Below are positions 34,825 to 51,432 of a stretch of DNA of 64,000 nt, piece by piece. The notes beneath the pieces are model-generated. The model worked only from the letters and a program-made list of their open reading frames with translations. It did not search any database and was not told the origin of the DNA. The translations under genes were made by a program, and so were the position numbers. The first letter of the stretch is position 1. Every line of letters starts with the position of its first letter. The stretch is from Cymodocea nodosa (Eukaryota > Streptophyta > Magnoliopsida > Alismatales > Cymodoceaceae), in contig CM072339.1 of assembly GCA_036874045.1 (NCBI GenBank), positions 937,501-1,001,500 on the forward strand, written 5' to 3'.

Positions 34825-36984
34825 GGCACCCGGGCCCCTGAAATCCAACCCCTCCTCGGAAAACGAGGCAGAACACAGGACCGGAGGCGGTGCCGGCCGA
34901 CTGGCGAGCTGGGATCGGGTCTCAGAGTACGTGGTGGCGGAGGTGGAAAAGTCGGGGCCTTTCCTTGGCGAAGGAGTGTATGTGAGGTACCGCAAATAAA
35001 GAAGGAAGGAAGACTCGGGGAGTGGAATTCGGTTTCCGTCAGAGAACGTTTCAAAATTGGCGGAGGACGAAATAAAAGCAGTGCCACCGCCGCGTAGGGT
35101 GGAAGGCAGGTCCAGACGGACGGCAGCTCCGCAAAGCAATAACCTAAAGCATTTGTTTAAAAACGAATATATTATTCTTTGAATCTTAAAGCATTTGTTC
35201 AGAAATTTAAAATAAAAATCAATTACAATTTTTTATTTTTAAAATAAAATATTAAATATTAATATTATTTTAATATCGACATCCAGTAAAATATTAAATA
35301 TTAATATTGATAAAAAAATGCATGAATTAAAAGTATATAAATTAAATACGAGTACATCAACTATTAATATTACATTTTATTTTTGTTAAAAATTATATTA
35401 TTTTCTGAACTTTTCGTTCTACAAAAATGTCTTTATTTACTTTTTAAACTTTTCTCTCTGAACTTTCTAAACGACGCAAACTCTCTCTTGTAGATGGATC
35501 ACCATGTCATTATTTTTTCTATAAATCTAATATCACAAAATGATATAACATTTATAGCAAAAAATTTTGTGAATAATGCTCATGAATTCTAACCTTATAT
35601 CTAACAACAAGATCAAAGAATTTTTCTGTTCTACCAAAAACCTCCAAAATTTTCTTTATCGCTCTCTTGCAGCATTAGTCAGTTAAATTTTTATTTTTCC
35701 TTGATATATGATTTAATGTTAATTTGTGACAACTTGTCAACTTATATCTTGCTTCCGCAAGTTGCATGGTTTTCGTTCGCAAGTTGTATAATCTGACCTC
35801 TGTTTAATCTAGTAATTAGGCATGTAAGTGGATGGGCTTAGAATGAATTAAAAGTCAAAATTGCAACTTAATCGTTCTATATCATAGAGTTAACTCAAGA
35901 GAAGTTGGACAATTTACTCAACATTCCTCATATACCATATGGTGAGAGAGTTGACCGCGATGATGCCCTTCGTGTGAATCCAGCTCTATTGAGAGGGATA
36001 AACAAGTAAATCACCGTTGGCATTTTCAATGTTGAATTTAATTTGATGGTCGGTGTGATCGGTGGCACGGCACTGGGAGACTACTTTTTCATTTTCTGAG
36101 GGATCTTCGTTGCTGAAGAAGAAGGTGGCTTGATTGTTGACCAGGAAGAGGTATTGATGGTAAGTGGGTAGCCGGAAACCTGCGTGTGGAAAGAAGCTAC
36201 GTAGAGGAAGAAGAGCTTGCCATTTCCGTTGATTCTGCCTCTTCCCATACTTTCTTTATACATCGTGTGGACAAGAAGCCCAGGAAGATTTGACTTAAAG
36301 ATGGATGATTTCATTCATCAACAATTATTATTTATACATATTTGTGTACGGGGACTTTACCTAACCCACTGCCGACTACCAGTCGTCTCAACACGTAACA
36401 CCGTCGTCATTTCGAACATCATTTAAATCAGAAAAGAGAAACATGCCTATAAGAGGTGGGATCGCGAGGAACCGAAGCTTAAGGAAGGTGAAAGAACGTA
36501 AGGGAGATATCAGGCAGAAAAGACAAAAAGAAAGCAACGTACACAAGAGAAAAGAAAGATGATGATTTACGTAGATAGGCTACCTACCATTCAACAAAGA
36601 AAAAGCTTGCACAGAGCAAAAAGGGCCAGCCTCTCCTCTTGGTCTTGCGTGTTGCACCTTCTATCTGAAGTGCGCTAGGATTGACCACCAAAGTTTAAAT
36701 AAAGAAAGAAACGAAAGAGACAAACTTCTTCAATGTTCAACCAGTGTAGATTAAGAAAAGGTAAATATCCAGTGTTCTGATCTTGAATAGCTAGGGAGTC
36801 GTCTCAGTTTTTCATAATGTTCATGATCTGCCGAGTGCCAACTCAACGGTATTGGTCTCCCTATCGCTCAGATGACAAACTTTGACATTTGTTCCGTGAA
36901 AGAAAGTATGCCATTTTAAGGACAAATTTTCTTTCTTGCGTGGTGTAAGACCTATCAAATGGCATGGGAGGTACATTCAAGGAA
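34825..36984. other. URGT leader/promoter and spacer to YIF1
   Basis: 34825-35140 is GC-rich and is probably the URGT 5' leader and core promoter. 35160-35800 is strongly AT-rich. A minus-strand frame at 36314-36081 (77 residues, starting MKSSIFKSN) has an ATG and a balanced composition but no known family. 36430-36980 is the presumed YIF1 3' flank. I do not accept a gene here. Confidence 0.45.
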
Positions 36985-38040
36985 TCAAGGACCAACATTA
37001 CCCAACCAGAAGAAAAGTGGGAATTGAGCTGCAGCGACGAACAGCAGAAGATAGTGAGATCTGTTTGCATGCTCATAGCTCCGCATTCCAGCATAAAGAA
37101 CCCTTCTCATGGTCTTCACCAGGAAAATTCCCATGCATAAACACATCCATGGCAAGAAAAAGTAATAGGCGTAACTCCAAAATATCCTTGCAGCAACAGC
37201 AAGGGAAATCCCCGTGAAAGCATACCCAGAATAAGCCACAATATCCAACAAAGGTGCCTCTCTTCCAAGAGAGTAAAGCAATACTTTCAGTAGGATGATC
37301 TGTAGGAACCATCCTGCCAAACCTTTTGTGAACTGCAAGCTCAAAGCTTCTGGGCTAAACCTGCACAACTCAATAAAAAGAAAGATTACATGAATAATAA
37401 TGTTATAAGAAATAGTAACGTATCCATTTCCACTTGTCTTACTTTCCAAAGAGACCCAATGAGAAACCAGTCAGTACTACATAACTACCAAAGGCCATCA
37501 AAGGAATGTATAGATCTGGAGCATTTATGTCATGAACGGGTGGCTTGTATGCAAGACTACCTCCTACTGGTTCAGCTATTCTCGTCCAGTGACCCTGGAA
37601 AAAAAATAGCGCAGCAATAAGATTATTAACTGCTCAAGAAGGCTGTAGTCAAATATCCACAATTTGATAAAATATATGCTCCAAAGATTACCCTGTGTAA
37701 GAAAGGAAAAAGGACTACTTTCAATTTGTTCTTCACGTATGTTCCATTCACTTGAAAGTAGTATTGAGGATCAGAGAAATACTTGCTCACCTGCACATGA
37801 ATGATAACGGTTATGATGACAAGTTTCGGACCAATTTGCCCTTCCATCCTAATTACCATTCAAATTTCACAAATTAAATCTCTCCCTTGATAGACATACA
37901 TTGCTTTGCATAAATTCAGAGCTTGATCCCAAGAATTTTTCCCCGTAGGCACCAAGTCCAGTGCGGATAAGTCCTGATCCAGGCCCACTAAAGGGATTCC
38001 CAAATGGGTTGGGCTGGGGGTTTGAGGAAGGCATCTGCAT
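36985..38040 (-). CDS. YIF1: YIF1-type Golgi membrane protein
   Basis: Yip1-interacting-factor family; in yeast and animals it partners with Yip1 and Rab GTPases in ER-to-Golgi vesicle traffic. Coding exons: 38040-37900 (acceptor at 38045), 37790-37692, 37594-37443 and 37360-36985, all phase-consistent, giving 255 residues from the ATG at 38040. Family blocks are [110 protein letters not shown] and FPLFFWLGN. The C-terminal half has about five hydrophobic spans. A noncoding first exon probably lies at 40139 and above, leaving a long first intron. Relatives often begin with a few extra residues (MYNN-like) and end in NWLF; here the protein starts MQMPSS and stops at WLGNVGP, so both ends are slightly short. 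A small unseen first coding exon or a terminal exon cannot be excluded. Confidence 0.9.
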
Positions 38041-38880
38041 CCCAGCTACGAAAATTTGTATCTATTTCTGCAATATACCAGATCATATCAATGCCTAATC
38101 ATTTATCAAAAGAGCATGGATATGTTATTTTCCAGATCACACAAAAAAATAGTATGTCCTCCAAAACGTATCCCCATTTTCGATAGTTTCACCAGCATTC
38201 GAGCAACTAAAATGTTTCATAGTGCAATGGATACAAGGAATCATAAAAACTGAAAGCCTTTTTTTGCATATTGCAAGTTCAAATACATGATAGTACGATA
38301 CTCACATGTGAGAATGCAATTGCATGCTTTCTTCGTTCTGTCAAAGGAATTCTTCCAGTGACAAATGAAAAAACTATTTTAGAGAAAAACTAGTATAGTT
38401 TCAATGGGTCCAATGCCTTAGGCAGAAGTCTACACAGCTTGAGCATTGGCCATTAGGAAGTGTTGCCTGTTACACATATGGCAATAAGGGACATCGCTAG
38501 GGAATGGAGATATTTGAGATCAGTAAGGATCCCGCTGCAAGGTCTTTCACACCAATCTCATCTTAATGAATATGAGGGTGCATGATGTAATACTTCAGAT
38601 GAACCAGTTAGCACTGCACAACGTGATCATTAATTCATTTGCAAGTGTGATCATTAATTATGCACAATAGGAAGTGTACATGGTATAGGAGAGTCAAAGA
38701 TTCCAAGTGGTACAAGGAATCAAGGAAGATGGATTTGGATTAGTCATTAGTGTTCTCAACCATACTTGACAAGGCATTAGGAGATCCAAGCATTGGCCAA
38801 GGGTGACTTGAACACACTGGCACCTTTTTCTCATCCTTGTGATTGGATGCCAAATACGGTGATTGTTGGGAGCTGGAAGT

Positions 38881-39212
38881 GGCAGCCCAGAACTTTTAAC
38901 TACTGGAGAGCCTAGGAGGCTCGTCAACACTTGCACCCTCCCAACCACTTGCAGTAGTGGTGAGGCATTGGGCCTAGTTTGTGGGCTGCAGGTCTAGGGT
39001 GATGGTCATGCTTCGGCCAATTGTACTCTCAGTCAATGGTGAGCATGGCAGCCCGGAACTTTTAACTACCGGAGAGCCTAGGAGGCTGGTCAATGATTCG
39101 ACCCTCCCAACCACTTGCAGTAGTGGTGAGGCATTGAACCTAGTTTGTGGGCTGCGGGTGTTGGGTGATGTTCATGCTTTGGCCAATTGTACTCTCAGTC
39201 AATGGTGAGCAT
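38881..39212. repeat. 166-bp tandem duplication in YIF1 intron 1
   Basis: Two adjacent copies, 38881-39046 and 39047-39212, differ at only a few positions. Both start with GGCAGCCC and include GAGAGCCTAGGAGGCT, CCACTTGCAGTAGTGGTGAG and GGCCAATTGTACTCTCAGTC. The copies are more GC-rich than the intron around them, and TGTTACATCCCAAGCC follows at about 39248, similar to the start of some plant LTRs. A transposon-derived repeat is likely but not proven. Confidence 0.85.
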
Positions 39213-40138
39213 GGTACAAAAATCATGTACGGGGGCTTGTGTAGGACTGTTACATCCCAAGCCAAGCCACCAATGCAGGAACATGCAGGATCGAGGCACA
39301 TTCAAGATTACATGATTTACAGGTTCTAGAGACTGAGTCCGACCGTACTCCCTAACACCTTCCTGACTTGTTGTCCATTGAAAAGCTTTATGGAAATGGA
39401 TTCACGAGTGTATGATCCTGGTCACTCAATCAATCAAATTGAAGTAGATGTGTGAACGTGTAACTTTTGTTGGTAAAGATAAAACACGTCATTGACTTTC
39501 CCATTAATTTGAACATGGTGTATGCATCAAGATTCCCTTCCATTAAACTGAAATTATTATGTTTGATTTTGAATATCTGTTAGTGCAGGATAATATACAT
39601 GTTGTTAATCTCCATGCCACAATTAATTAAGATGTAAGAGATGGGATTAATGTCTCACGGGAGATGGTGCTTATCCCTGGTTGGTTTCAGTATTCAGAGT
39701 TCAACGTAAAACACCTAAAACATAATTCATACAGTAATCTTGTCAAAGACTAATCACACTAAAAATATTAGGTCACAGAACTATCTTTACAACGAAGGAT
39801 CTATTTGACGAAATGGACTGCAAGCACTGCAATCACATACACATATTCTCCTAATTACAATACCTAAAAATCGACGCATTGGAGATGCATAAATTCATGT
39901 TCACCCGACATAACATTAAAAAACAAGTCATTAATATTGTGATCATCCTTCATCACAAATCCATAGGACTTCGCAGAGGCGCAAGGAAATCTCATCCAAC
40001 CACAACACTATAGAGAAAAAAACACACGCAGAATCGTAAAAACAATATCTGGATCTCTAGAGAGTAGATCTGGGGATATAGATTGGGGAGGGGGAAAGGG
40101 AATAACCTGCAGTGGTGGACGGTAGTGACTTTTTTTAC

Positions 40139-40330
40139 CTCGAGATGGATGGAAGTGGCGATGAAGTGCCCTCCGGCGGTGGCGGATCTGGACACTGGAG
40201 CGGAGGCCACCCCCACTGGTTGATCCGAGCAGGTGGATTGAGCGAGCAAATCTCCGTCCCAGTCTGGTCGTCGAGACGAGTGTGTTTGCCTTGCCGTTCG
40301 GCCTTCGCTGTGTGTGAATCGGGTCGACGG
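40139..40330 (-). other. Probable noncoding first exon and promoter edge of YIF1
   Basis: GC-rich minus-strand sequence ending in CTCGAG then GTAAAAAAAG, a usable splice donor at 40138. It has no ATG, so splicing to the acceptor at 38045 would place the first ATG at 38040. A second donor-like site (CTGCAG then GTTATT) lies at about 40106. The upper limit is only where GC content drops. Inferred from splice signals and composition. Confidence 0.4.
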
Positions 40331-40339
40331 TATTTTTCT

Positions 40340-42450
40340 TAGTTTCTGTTACTTTTTATATTTTTAAATTTTTTTTTTTTTTTTACTTCTTTGCATTTTC
40401 TTTCCCGACAGATTCTACGGACACATGATTCATAACAATTCTCTTCTCTCTCTTTTTATCATGTAAATTACGATGCATATTATCGGTATTAATAGGCATC
40501 TGAGTTATTAAGTTGATTAAAATCATTTGGTTATTTTTTAAAATTTATGATTCCATTTAACTTAAAAATTTCCTAAGTCAACCCGCATTAAATTATTTAT
40601 AATTGATAAATATTATATAATGTAAGTTATATTATTTAAGCTATAATTTACGTGACATGATTATATATAAGGTTAAGATTATTAAAATAATAAAACAACA
40701 AATATACATAACAAGTTCAACTTAATTAATGTCAGTTGTAGCACATTTAGAACTTTATTTATATTATCTTAATTTAATTAAATTTATTTATTGTTTCATC
40801 AATCGACAACCTTATTAGCCTTTAGTTTGAACCAAGAAAAACAATTTTGAATTATTTAACTGGGTTAGAATAGAATATAGTTCGATTCAACTTAAATAAT
40901 GCCTTAACCGACAGTCATGATTTGAATTAAGCTCACCTCTAGTATGATACCACATGTTAACAAGTGATTAGTTAGGAGCATGAGAAGTCGGGAGATCCGG
41001 TGATTGCAAAACTTACATTGGTATTAGTATCTCCTTTTAGAATTCGAATCTTATAAAACATAAAAATACTATCAATTCCAATATTTTGTTGGTCATAAAA
41101 AAAATAATCCTTGTAATTTCTTTCAAGGTTTGAATATTGTAAAACACAAAAATATTATCATTATCCAAAAATTGCAACCATTAAAGTTTCACCAGATAAT
41201 ATTTTTGCATTCCTCGTAATTAAAGTCCAGAAAGGAATTACAAGTACTGTTACTTTGACCCAACTGAACCATTACAATTAATTACAGTTGTTACACAACC
41301 ATAAGTGTAGTATTTTTTTTTAATAGAAAGTTAATTAAAAGCAATCATTAAAGTGATTTCTTTTAATTAGGGCGTATTTTTTCACAAGAACAAGTAAACC
41401 GGGTGGAGCAAATACTCGTGATCACAAACTAGTCTTCTGAGACGCTTCGGACCATACCAGTGATGATACATTTTTGATGCAGACATTAAGAACCATTTAT
41501 GAAATATCATGACTGCATATGCATGGTGCGAACCATTAACCATATGACGAGGTTTGATGATCATTATTTTAATGTATCATTCATTTATTCATTCGTGTAA
41601 ATACCATACATCCCCCTGTGAACTAGAACCAGAGAGGCATCCCAGAAAAAACAACCGTAGAAGCATATTGGGATTGTGAATTACTCGGTTTTTTAAATAT
41701 ATAACATTGTATCGTATCATGTCATATTATAGATGTCTTTAAATCATTTTCTACATAAGATTTTATCCACGTTACCATGACGAGTTTAAGGCAGGCGAAA
41801 ATTCACAACGAAGAAATTCGTTATCAGTACATTTACAATTTCGCGTTTATCAAAGAACTCCCTGACACTTTAGTAGAAATATTAATGAAAGAAGAGGATC
41901 TGCCAATGGGTCAAGCAATTCCGAAGCAACTTAAAACATAGCTGAAAAATAACTTTTAAAATAAACCTTTCTAGCAAAATTAGGAAACAAAGGATCTTAA
42001 ACTTATTGGCAGTTTCAAACACAGTTTCGTAATAACGATTGTTTTACTAAAACGCATACAAAAGCAAGCATTTACAAAAAAGTAAAACTCACAATTTTTT
42101 CATTTATCGCTTTTAACTGAAACTCCAAGTTGTTAATCCGACGTGAAGAAATAAGTACAGATAAAATATTTGATAATGATTATTGAAAAACACAAGTACA
42201 TTTCAATATGTTAGTTAAAATAAACATTACCAAAATCTTCAGATTAGGTGCCAAAGAGTCGTTCAGATAAGAACAATCAGATCAGAACGAAGCATTCGCA
42301 CAAACACGACACAAGTGAGATCCAAAAGCAACAAAAAACACACTAAGCATCTGAGACTACAAGTATTAATTGTATGGGCCAACATAAATACTGCGATTCC
42401 ATAAAGAGACATTTAAATTCAAAAACTGCTAAGATTTTATGACAGAAAAA
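40340..42450. other. AT-rich intergenic region
   Basis: No gene supported. Two similar short stretches, around 41050 and 41140, share ATAAAACATAAAAATA-like sequence and may be a small local duplication. The right end is the 3' flank of the ribosomal protein L35 gene. Confidence 0.55.
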
Positions 42451-45640
<3,190 letters not shown>

Positions 45641-45700
45641 CGCTTCCCGCCGCAATGAACCGAGCACCGGACAAGGGTTGCCACTCGCGACGAGAGGAGA

Positions 45701-45707
45701 TTATATA
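45701..45707 (-). promoter_or_regulatory. TATA box of RPL35
   Basis: On the minus strand CGTATATAATCTCC, with the TATA core about 60 bp upstream of the RPL35 ATG at 45640. This predicts a short leader of roughly 30-40 nt, common for ribosomal protein mRNAs. Inferred from motif and spacing. Confidence 0.5.
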
Positions 45708-45709
45708 CG

Positions 45710-48700
45710 AGGGTCGCAATCGGATCTGAATATCCGGATAAATACCTGATCCTAATCCGGGTATTCTCTGATACGGAATTTTTTCAATATGCCATACAAT
45801 ACTGAATTCAGATTCCAATACAGATGTTGATATGTACTTCTTTTTTTTTCAAATGCAGACACGATTTTAGATATAATATTTATTTTTTAATATAAATATA
45901 GATAAGTGGATATTTAATCATTTAAAATTTTTTAAACATAAATGGTATATTATGTGTCTTGTGTCATATTATACATGTTTATTGTACTTTGCCACGCTTA
46001 AATCATCTAAATAATAATGCCTATAGGTCATGTACCGCCCTTTTTTATTAAAATACCATAATATTATTCTAGACTCCTGTACTTAATCGTAGAAAAGGAG
46101 TTACCTATTTTTGTAAAATATTTTCTACATTTGATTACGATTGACGAAAAATCAAAAAAAAAAAAAAAATCTTACAATTTTATAAATTCCATCATCTAAG
46201 TTACACTTTAAAGATGAATATATTTTCTTAATTCCGATTTTATTTAAATGGTATTCAAGCTTAAATATTTGATAGTTACTATAATTGAAACAATGTTTTA
46301 ATTTAATTTCATTATAAAATCGAGCAATTCTTTATAACTTTAACCGATATCAGAAAATTTGAAAATTCTGTCGTATAATAGTTTATTTCTTATGCGTAAT
46401 TTATTTTTTCTCTTTTGCTCTGGGCTTTTTCTAAATTGTTTGAAATAATAATAATAACTTGATTTTTAATTTAATGAAATTCAGTCGACTTTAGATTGTC
46501 GCGTTGAAAATCTCATTGAGTACTTAAAGAAATTGTTTAAAACTTTAGAATTGAACTTGTCTCTTATTTATTTGCTTCAAGAAATTGGATTCATGTTGTT
46601 AAAAATGAGATTGAAAATTAATGTTTAGATTTTCATTGTTGTTTGTTATTTTAACGACATTAATTTAGATGCCTTTTCGTCCACTCTTTGTGATTCTTAC
46701 AAGTAAAATGTCTTTTGGTAGTTTCGTAGTTTATACTCTTAATATATATTTCATACGTTTAAAAAAAGATTTCATCAAATAAAATGTCTTTAGGTTACAT
46801 TTGTTTGCTACTTCAACTTTCACTTCAAATCAATAAAGTTACAGTTTGTCGGAGTTCGTCATTGAAATATAACACAGGAAATAAAATGAAATGAACAGAA
46901 CTTCAAATCAAATCCGGAACTGCAACTCTCGTAAGACGCAAATCAATTATAACTTTGCATCGTCACATTCTTTTCGTTGCATACAGTGATATCAAAACTA
47001 GTATTGAAACTTTGAATACGTGTCACTAATCATTTATCAGACTCTCCATTAAACTCCAGCATTGCACAATAAATTAACATTAAAGCTAGCTACACACAAA
47101 CACACCTTTGGATAGATCACTCTCTATTCTAATTTCTCGAGATAATCATGAGAAGCTCTGGATGGAATTAATCATCCTAAGACGCTGCATTAGCGAAAGA
47201 AAAGGAAGCTCAAGATTTTAGGGAAGGAGTTTGCTTACCATTAGATGCAATAGATTGTCTTCTAGAGAGTTTTTTCTCCTCCGTGCATGTATTCATCTCT
47301 ACTTGCAATTGTTTTCTATTTTACTTGGCCATTGTGTCACGGAAAATGATTGGAGCCACCGTCCTCCCGAAATATTGGAAAAATGAAGTGTCCGTGAAGC
47401 AAGAAAATCAAATATCAATTTTTTTTTTTGTGTGTGTGTGTGTATGTGTTTTTAATACTTGGGAAACAAGAAAGAACCGCTTGGCCGATCTCATAGATGG
47501 GTGGTTCTCTTGTAATTTGTATGTTTGGATAATGTCGAGCTTTTAACATAAGGAATTAATTAATGAACAAAACATGCTTCATCTCTTATCGATCTGTAAA
47601 TTATTATTAGGTTGTTATTGTCAGTATTGATTAATTTATTCTTCCTTCTTTCACTTTCTCTCGTGTAACACTACTTCTACAGATAATGATGTTACCGATG
47701 ATATCAAAATAGCATAATTGATTTCTCATTTTTCACGAAGCAAGAAAATTTGAATTTAAATATACGGGGGGGGGGAAAAAAATTCCATTACAACAACAAC
47801 GAGAATGAGATTTGTGCCTCGTAACCTGAATAAACAGATGTTAATGTGAAGATTATACTAATTTAAGAGGCGATCTTCTGATAGAGTTGGGTGCCATTTA
47901 AACCTAAGATCTCCCCTTGGTAATGCAAATAACATGATATTTCCTATGTACTTAAACCACATGTAGATTTGGTTTGAAACTACTTATCCACTAAACCTAT
48001 TTTCAAAACCACCACTTATTGGAGTAATTTGCTTGAAGGCGAGTTGCTGAATAGGTTGTAAAATGTATTGTTAAGCAGTTTTTATTTAATTTCATAAAGT
48101 TAGATATACAATAGCATTCGAACAAAAAAAATTTAAACGAAACATATTTTAAAATATATTAACAAAACGTAAATACTTGATTTTACAATACTTAATTAGA
48201 TTCAAATCATATATCTAAAATTTAAATACATTTAAAAGATGTATTTACATTTATTATCAAATACTTATTTTTGTAAAAACTTTAAAATTAAGTATATTTA
48301 GATAGAAATAATATCAAAATAAGTGATCATCTAAAAAGTTCTTATAAATAATAATATTTTTACTTAAACGTAGACAAATTATATATATGTGTACCTATCT
48401 AACTTACATGTCAGACGTTATCTAGAAGCTTTACTATAATAAGTTTTTATTTTTATAAATAATATTAATATATATAAAACTATTTAAGTATTTATATTCT
48501 TGATGTATATCCAACTTTAAGTGTTCATATAATGTCACATTAATATATATATATATATATATATATTTGAAACAACATTTAACAAGAGTTGGATAGATGA
48601 ATGAAAGTGCGTAAGGAATTATGTAATTTTATAAGGCTTGTATGAGAATTATTATTAGTGAAGAACGGTGTAAATGAGAATTGTATAAAATTATTTTTAA

Positions 48701-49480
48701 TTATATAAATAAAGATGAGAATTGATGATTTTAAATGTACGAGTCAATCTTAGATAAGTATTCATAGTAATTTTTAACGTAATATTTTTTCTATTTTAAC
48801 AGTAATTCATAGTGTCAATAGTAATATATATATTTTTTGTTTTAACTGTTTTTAGAAACGTAAAAGTTCAAAAAAACTCAGCACTTCCGCATTTGATCGT
48901 CAAAAATAAGTTTTCTAAACACAAACTTAGCTAGTAATTATTAACCTTTAAACAGTTGTTATGGAAAATAACCTCGTAAACAAGATGGTGCGTTAAATGC
49001 ACTGCAAATAATCAAATATCACTGTAAAAAAAACATTATTGCACAAAAGAAAAATGCATTACAAAGACGAGATCAGTCCGTGCATCACAAATCTACAATC
49101 GATAAATCAACCAAAGGAAATTTATTTTACGGGACAAATAATTATTTTATGATAATAGTGAAAATTAAAATTCTGATAAAAATTAAGAATATTCACTCTT
49201 CCACATTTGCGAAGTAAAGCGTAGGATCCGTTTTCGATTGGATAAGGTGTAGAATGGAAGACGACGCGGAAGACAACGCGGAATTCCAGATTTCTAACGT
49301 AATTACAAGGGAGACAGATGGGCAATATAGTCATGAAAGTTGTGTGTGTTCGTTGACGCTGCGTCTCACGTTCTCCGGCCTTTCTGCTGACACCACCACC
49401 GCCAACGCCAGTGCGCCACCACCACCACCGCCCACAGTTGGTTGCCAGTTGCCACCGCTCCATTGCCCTCACACCTACGT
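45710..49480. other. AT-rich intergenic spacer between divergent RPL35 and UPF0496 genes
   Basis: Nearly 3.8 kb of AT-rich DNA with no supported gene. It contains poly-A and poly-G/A tracts (for example 47766-47780), a (TG)n run near 47430-47444 and an AT dinucleotide tract at 48543-48566. Frames such as plus-strand 47283-47546 run through simple repeats and have no family. Confidence 0.55.
48543..48566. repeat. (AT)n microsatellite
   Basis: About 12 AT dinucleotides in intergenic DNA. Confidence 0.9.
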
Positions 49481-50244
49481 TAGTGATGAATAACGGCGCC
49501 CTTTGGTTGTAGAGGGTCTCCGCCACTCTTCCTACTCCTCGTTACCTCCCGCGAAGCGACGGGGGGAAGCACAAGCTTCTCACAAGGCTCGCGAGCGAGA
49601 GAGAGAGAGAGAGATCTCACAAGTGCTGTTTCTTGCTCCCGGGGTTTTCCCCTTGCCCATACTCGCCATTGCCAACTTTACCACTCCGTTCTTCATGCGT
49701 GCAAGCCATCACCGTATCTTATTTCCCGTTCTCTACATCTCCTTTCCACATCTCTTAAACCCTCCTCGCCTACAAATTGATCTGTCAAGCGTCGTTCTCA
49801 TCTAATCTCCATTGCTCGTTTCCCTAAGACAATCGCATTTTTGATTTGGGTTTCTGGCATTAGATGTGTTTCTCGTCTCATGCAGCATCTCTGCTCTGAT
49901 TAGTAGCATTGTCCTTTTGTTCTTCGGTGGAAACCTCAAAGTACTGATCTTTTGAGTTTTTATGGTCCGACGCTAGTTCTGGTGGTTTGGGTATCTCACA
50001 TTCTCTTCTGATAGATCATCCATCCATCTGGAAGGTGAGCCGACGCTCCTGTTCGGGTTTCTTCCCAATCTCTCAAGTTTCAAGGGGTGTTCTCCTCTAT
50101 TTGGTTCTGATCAGACAACAAAGAAGTTCATCTTTCCGGGCGGTTTTTCCTCTGAATTAATTCTGGAACCTGAACAAGCATTTCCTGTGCTCGAATCATT
50201 GTGTTTCATTCAATATCTGCAGCTTAGGATAGAATTCATCGGTC
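49481..50244 (+). promoter_or_regulatory. 5' leader region of the UPF0496 gene, probably with a leader intron
   Basis: Composition shifts to C/T-rich, leader-like sequence from about 49500. A donor-like GGAAG then GTGAGC occurs at 50030-50039, and an acceptor-like ATATCTGCAG ends at about 50221, just upstream of the start codon at 50245. Splicing these would remove about 190 nt of leader. A GAGA run lies at 49599-49613. Inferred from splice consensus only. Confidence 0.35.
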
Positions 50245-51432
50245 ATGGGTGTTCAAATGAGCAAAAGGTCGAATGACCCTCACACCGTCCTCCAGAACCA
50301 CGACATTGGTCCATCCACCGTCACAAATTGCACCGCCACGCCCACTACTTCCAGAGCTGCCAATGATCTTCATTACAGGGCAGAGCTAAGCTTTTACGAG
50401 GCGGAATGTCGCGTGGACCCCGTAGTTCGGACTTTCGATACCACTCTCCAACAACGTATGAGTCGGGCTATCTCCTCTCTTGCCGTCGGCGTCGAGGTCC
50501 GTGCACTCTCCTTAGATTCCCTTAAAGAGATCACCACTTGTCTCCTTGACATGAACCAGGAAGTGGTCAAGATCATCCTAGACTGCAAGAAGGACATCTG
50601 GAAGAACTCTGAGCTATTCAACCTTGTCGAGGATTACTTCGAGAACAGCCTCCAAACTCTAGACTTCTGCACTGTGCTGGAGAAGTGCCTCAAGAAGGCC
50701 CGTGATACACAACTTATTGTTCACGTCGCCCTCCAACGCTTTGAGGAGGAAAAAGATGGTGAAGAACATCATAATAAGTACTTGAGAACATTGGAAGAAT
50801 TGAAGAATTTTAAAGCAGCAGGTGACCCATTCACCAAGGAGTTCTTTCAAGAATTCCAATCCGTATACAGGCAGCAGCTCACAATGCTAGAGAAGCTACA
50901 GCTCAAGAAGAACAAGCTTGACAAGAAGTTGAAGTCGGTTAAAGCATGGAGGAAGGTGTCGAGCATAATCTTTGTTTCAGCCTTCATGGCTTTGTTGATT
51001 TGCTCTGTTGTTGCTGCTGCCATTGCGGCACCACCTGTGGCATCTGCATTGGCCGCTGCTGCTTCACTTCCCGTAGGTTCAATGGGAAAGTGGATCGATT
51101 TTCTATGGAAGGGATATGAAAATGCCTTGAGAGGACAGAGAGAACTGATCCACTCAGTGCAGGTTGGATCTTATATTGCTGTCAAGGATTTAGATAGTAT
51201 CAGGGTTCTTGTGGACCAATTGGAGATTCAGATTGATTTGATGCTGCGCAATGTGGAGTTTACTCTCCGAGGAGAAGAGGAGGTGAAGTTTGGTATCGAG
51301 GAGATTAAGAAGAAGCTGGCATTGTTTATGAAGAACATCGAGGAGTTGGGGAAGCAGGCAGATAAGTGCAGCCGGGACATTCGAAGAGCAAGAACTGTTG
51401 TTTTGCAGAGGATCATCAAAGATCCCAAATGA
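50245..51432 (+). CDS. UPF0496 (DUF677, AT14A-like) membrane-associated protein
   Basis: Single uninterrupted exon of 395 residues in the plant UPF0496/DUF677 family, whose best-known member, Arabidopsis AT14A, has been linked to plasma membrane, cytoskeleton and cell wall contacts. Molecular function is otherwise poorly defined. Family-typical regions are [12 protein letters not shown] near residue 48, [20 protein letters not shown] near 78, [21 protein letters not shown] and [19 protein letters not shown]. Residues about 239-277 form a hydrophobic hairpin ([20 protein letters not shown] and the Ala-rich stretch after it), giving one or two membrane passes. The regions around 160-235 and 310-390 are Lys/Glu-rich and likely coiled coil. 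The length and intronless coding region fit this family. The ATG at 50245 is followed by an alternative at MSKRSN; both give the same core. The C-terminal residues are hydrophilic. Confidence 0.9.
   Translation: MGVQMSKRSNDPHTVLQNHDIGPSTVTNCTATPTTSRAANDLHYRAELSFYEAECRVDPVVRTFDTTLQQRMSRAISSLAVGVEVRALSLDSLKEITTCLLDMNQEVVKIILDCKKDIWKNSELFNLVEDYFENSLQTLDFCTVLEKCLKKARDTQLIVHVALQRFEEEKDGEEHHNKYLRTLEELKNFKAAGDPFTKEFFQEFQSVYRQQLTMLEKLQLKKNKLDKKLKSVKAWRKVSSIIFVSAFMALLICSVVAAAIAAPPVASALAAAASLPVGSMGKWIDFLWKGYENALRGQRELIHSVQVGSYIAVKDLDSIRVLVDQLEIQIDLMLRNVEFTLRGEEEVKFGIEEIKKKLALFMKNIEELGKQADKCSRDIRRARTVVLQRIIKDPK

Noticed and set aside
36081..36314. Minus-strand 77-codon frame starting MKSSIFKSN
   Set aside because: Has an ATG and plausible composition but no known family, no splice context and no neighbour support.
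40112..40342. Plus-strand Gly-rich 76-codon frame
   Set aside because: Antisense to the GC-rich YIF1 leader; no domain.
47283..47546. Plus-strand 87-codon frame
   Set aside because: Contains poly-Val/Cys from a TG repeat; no family.
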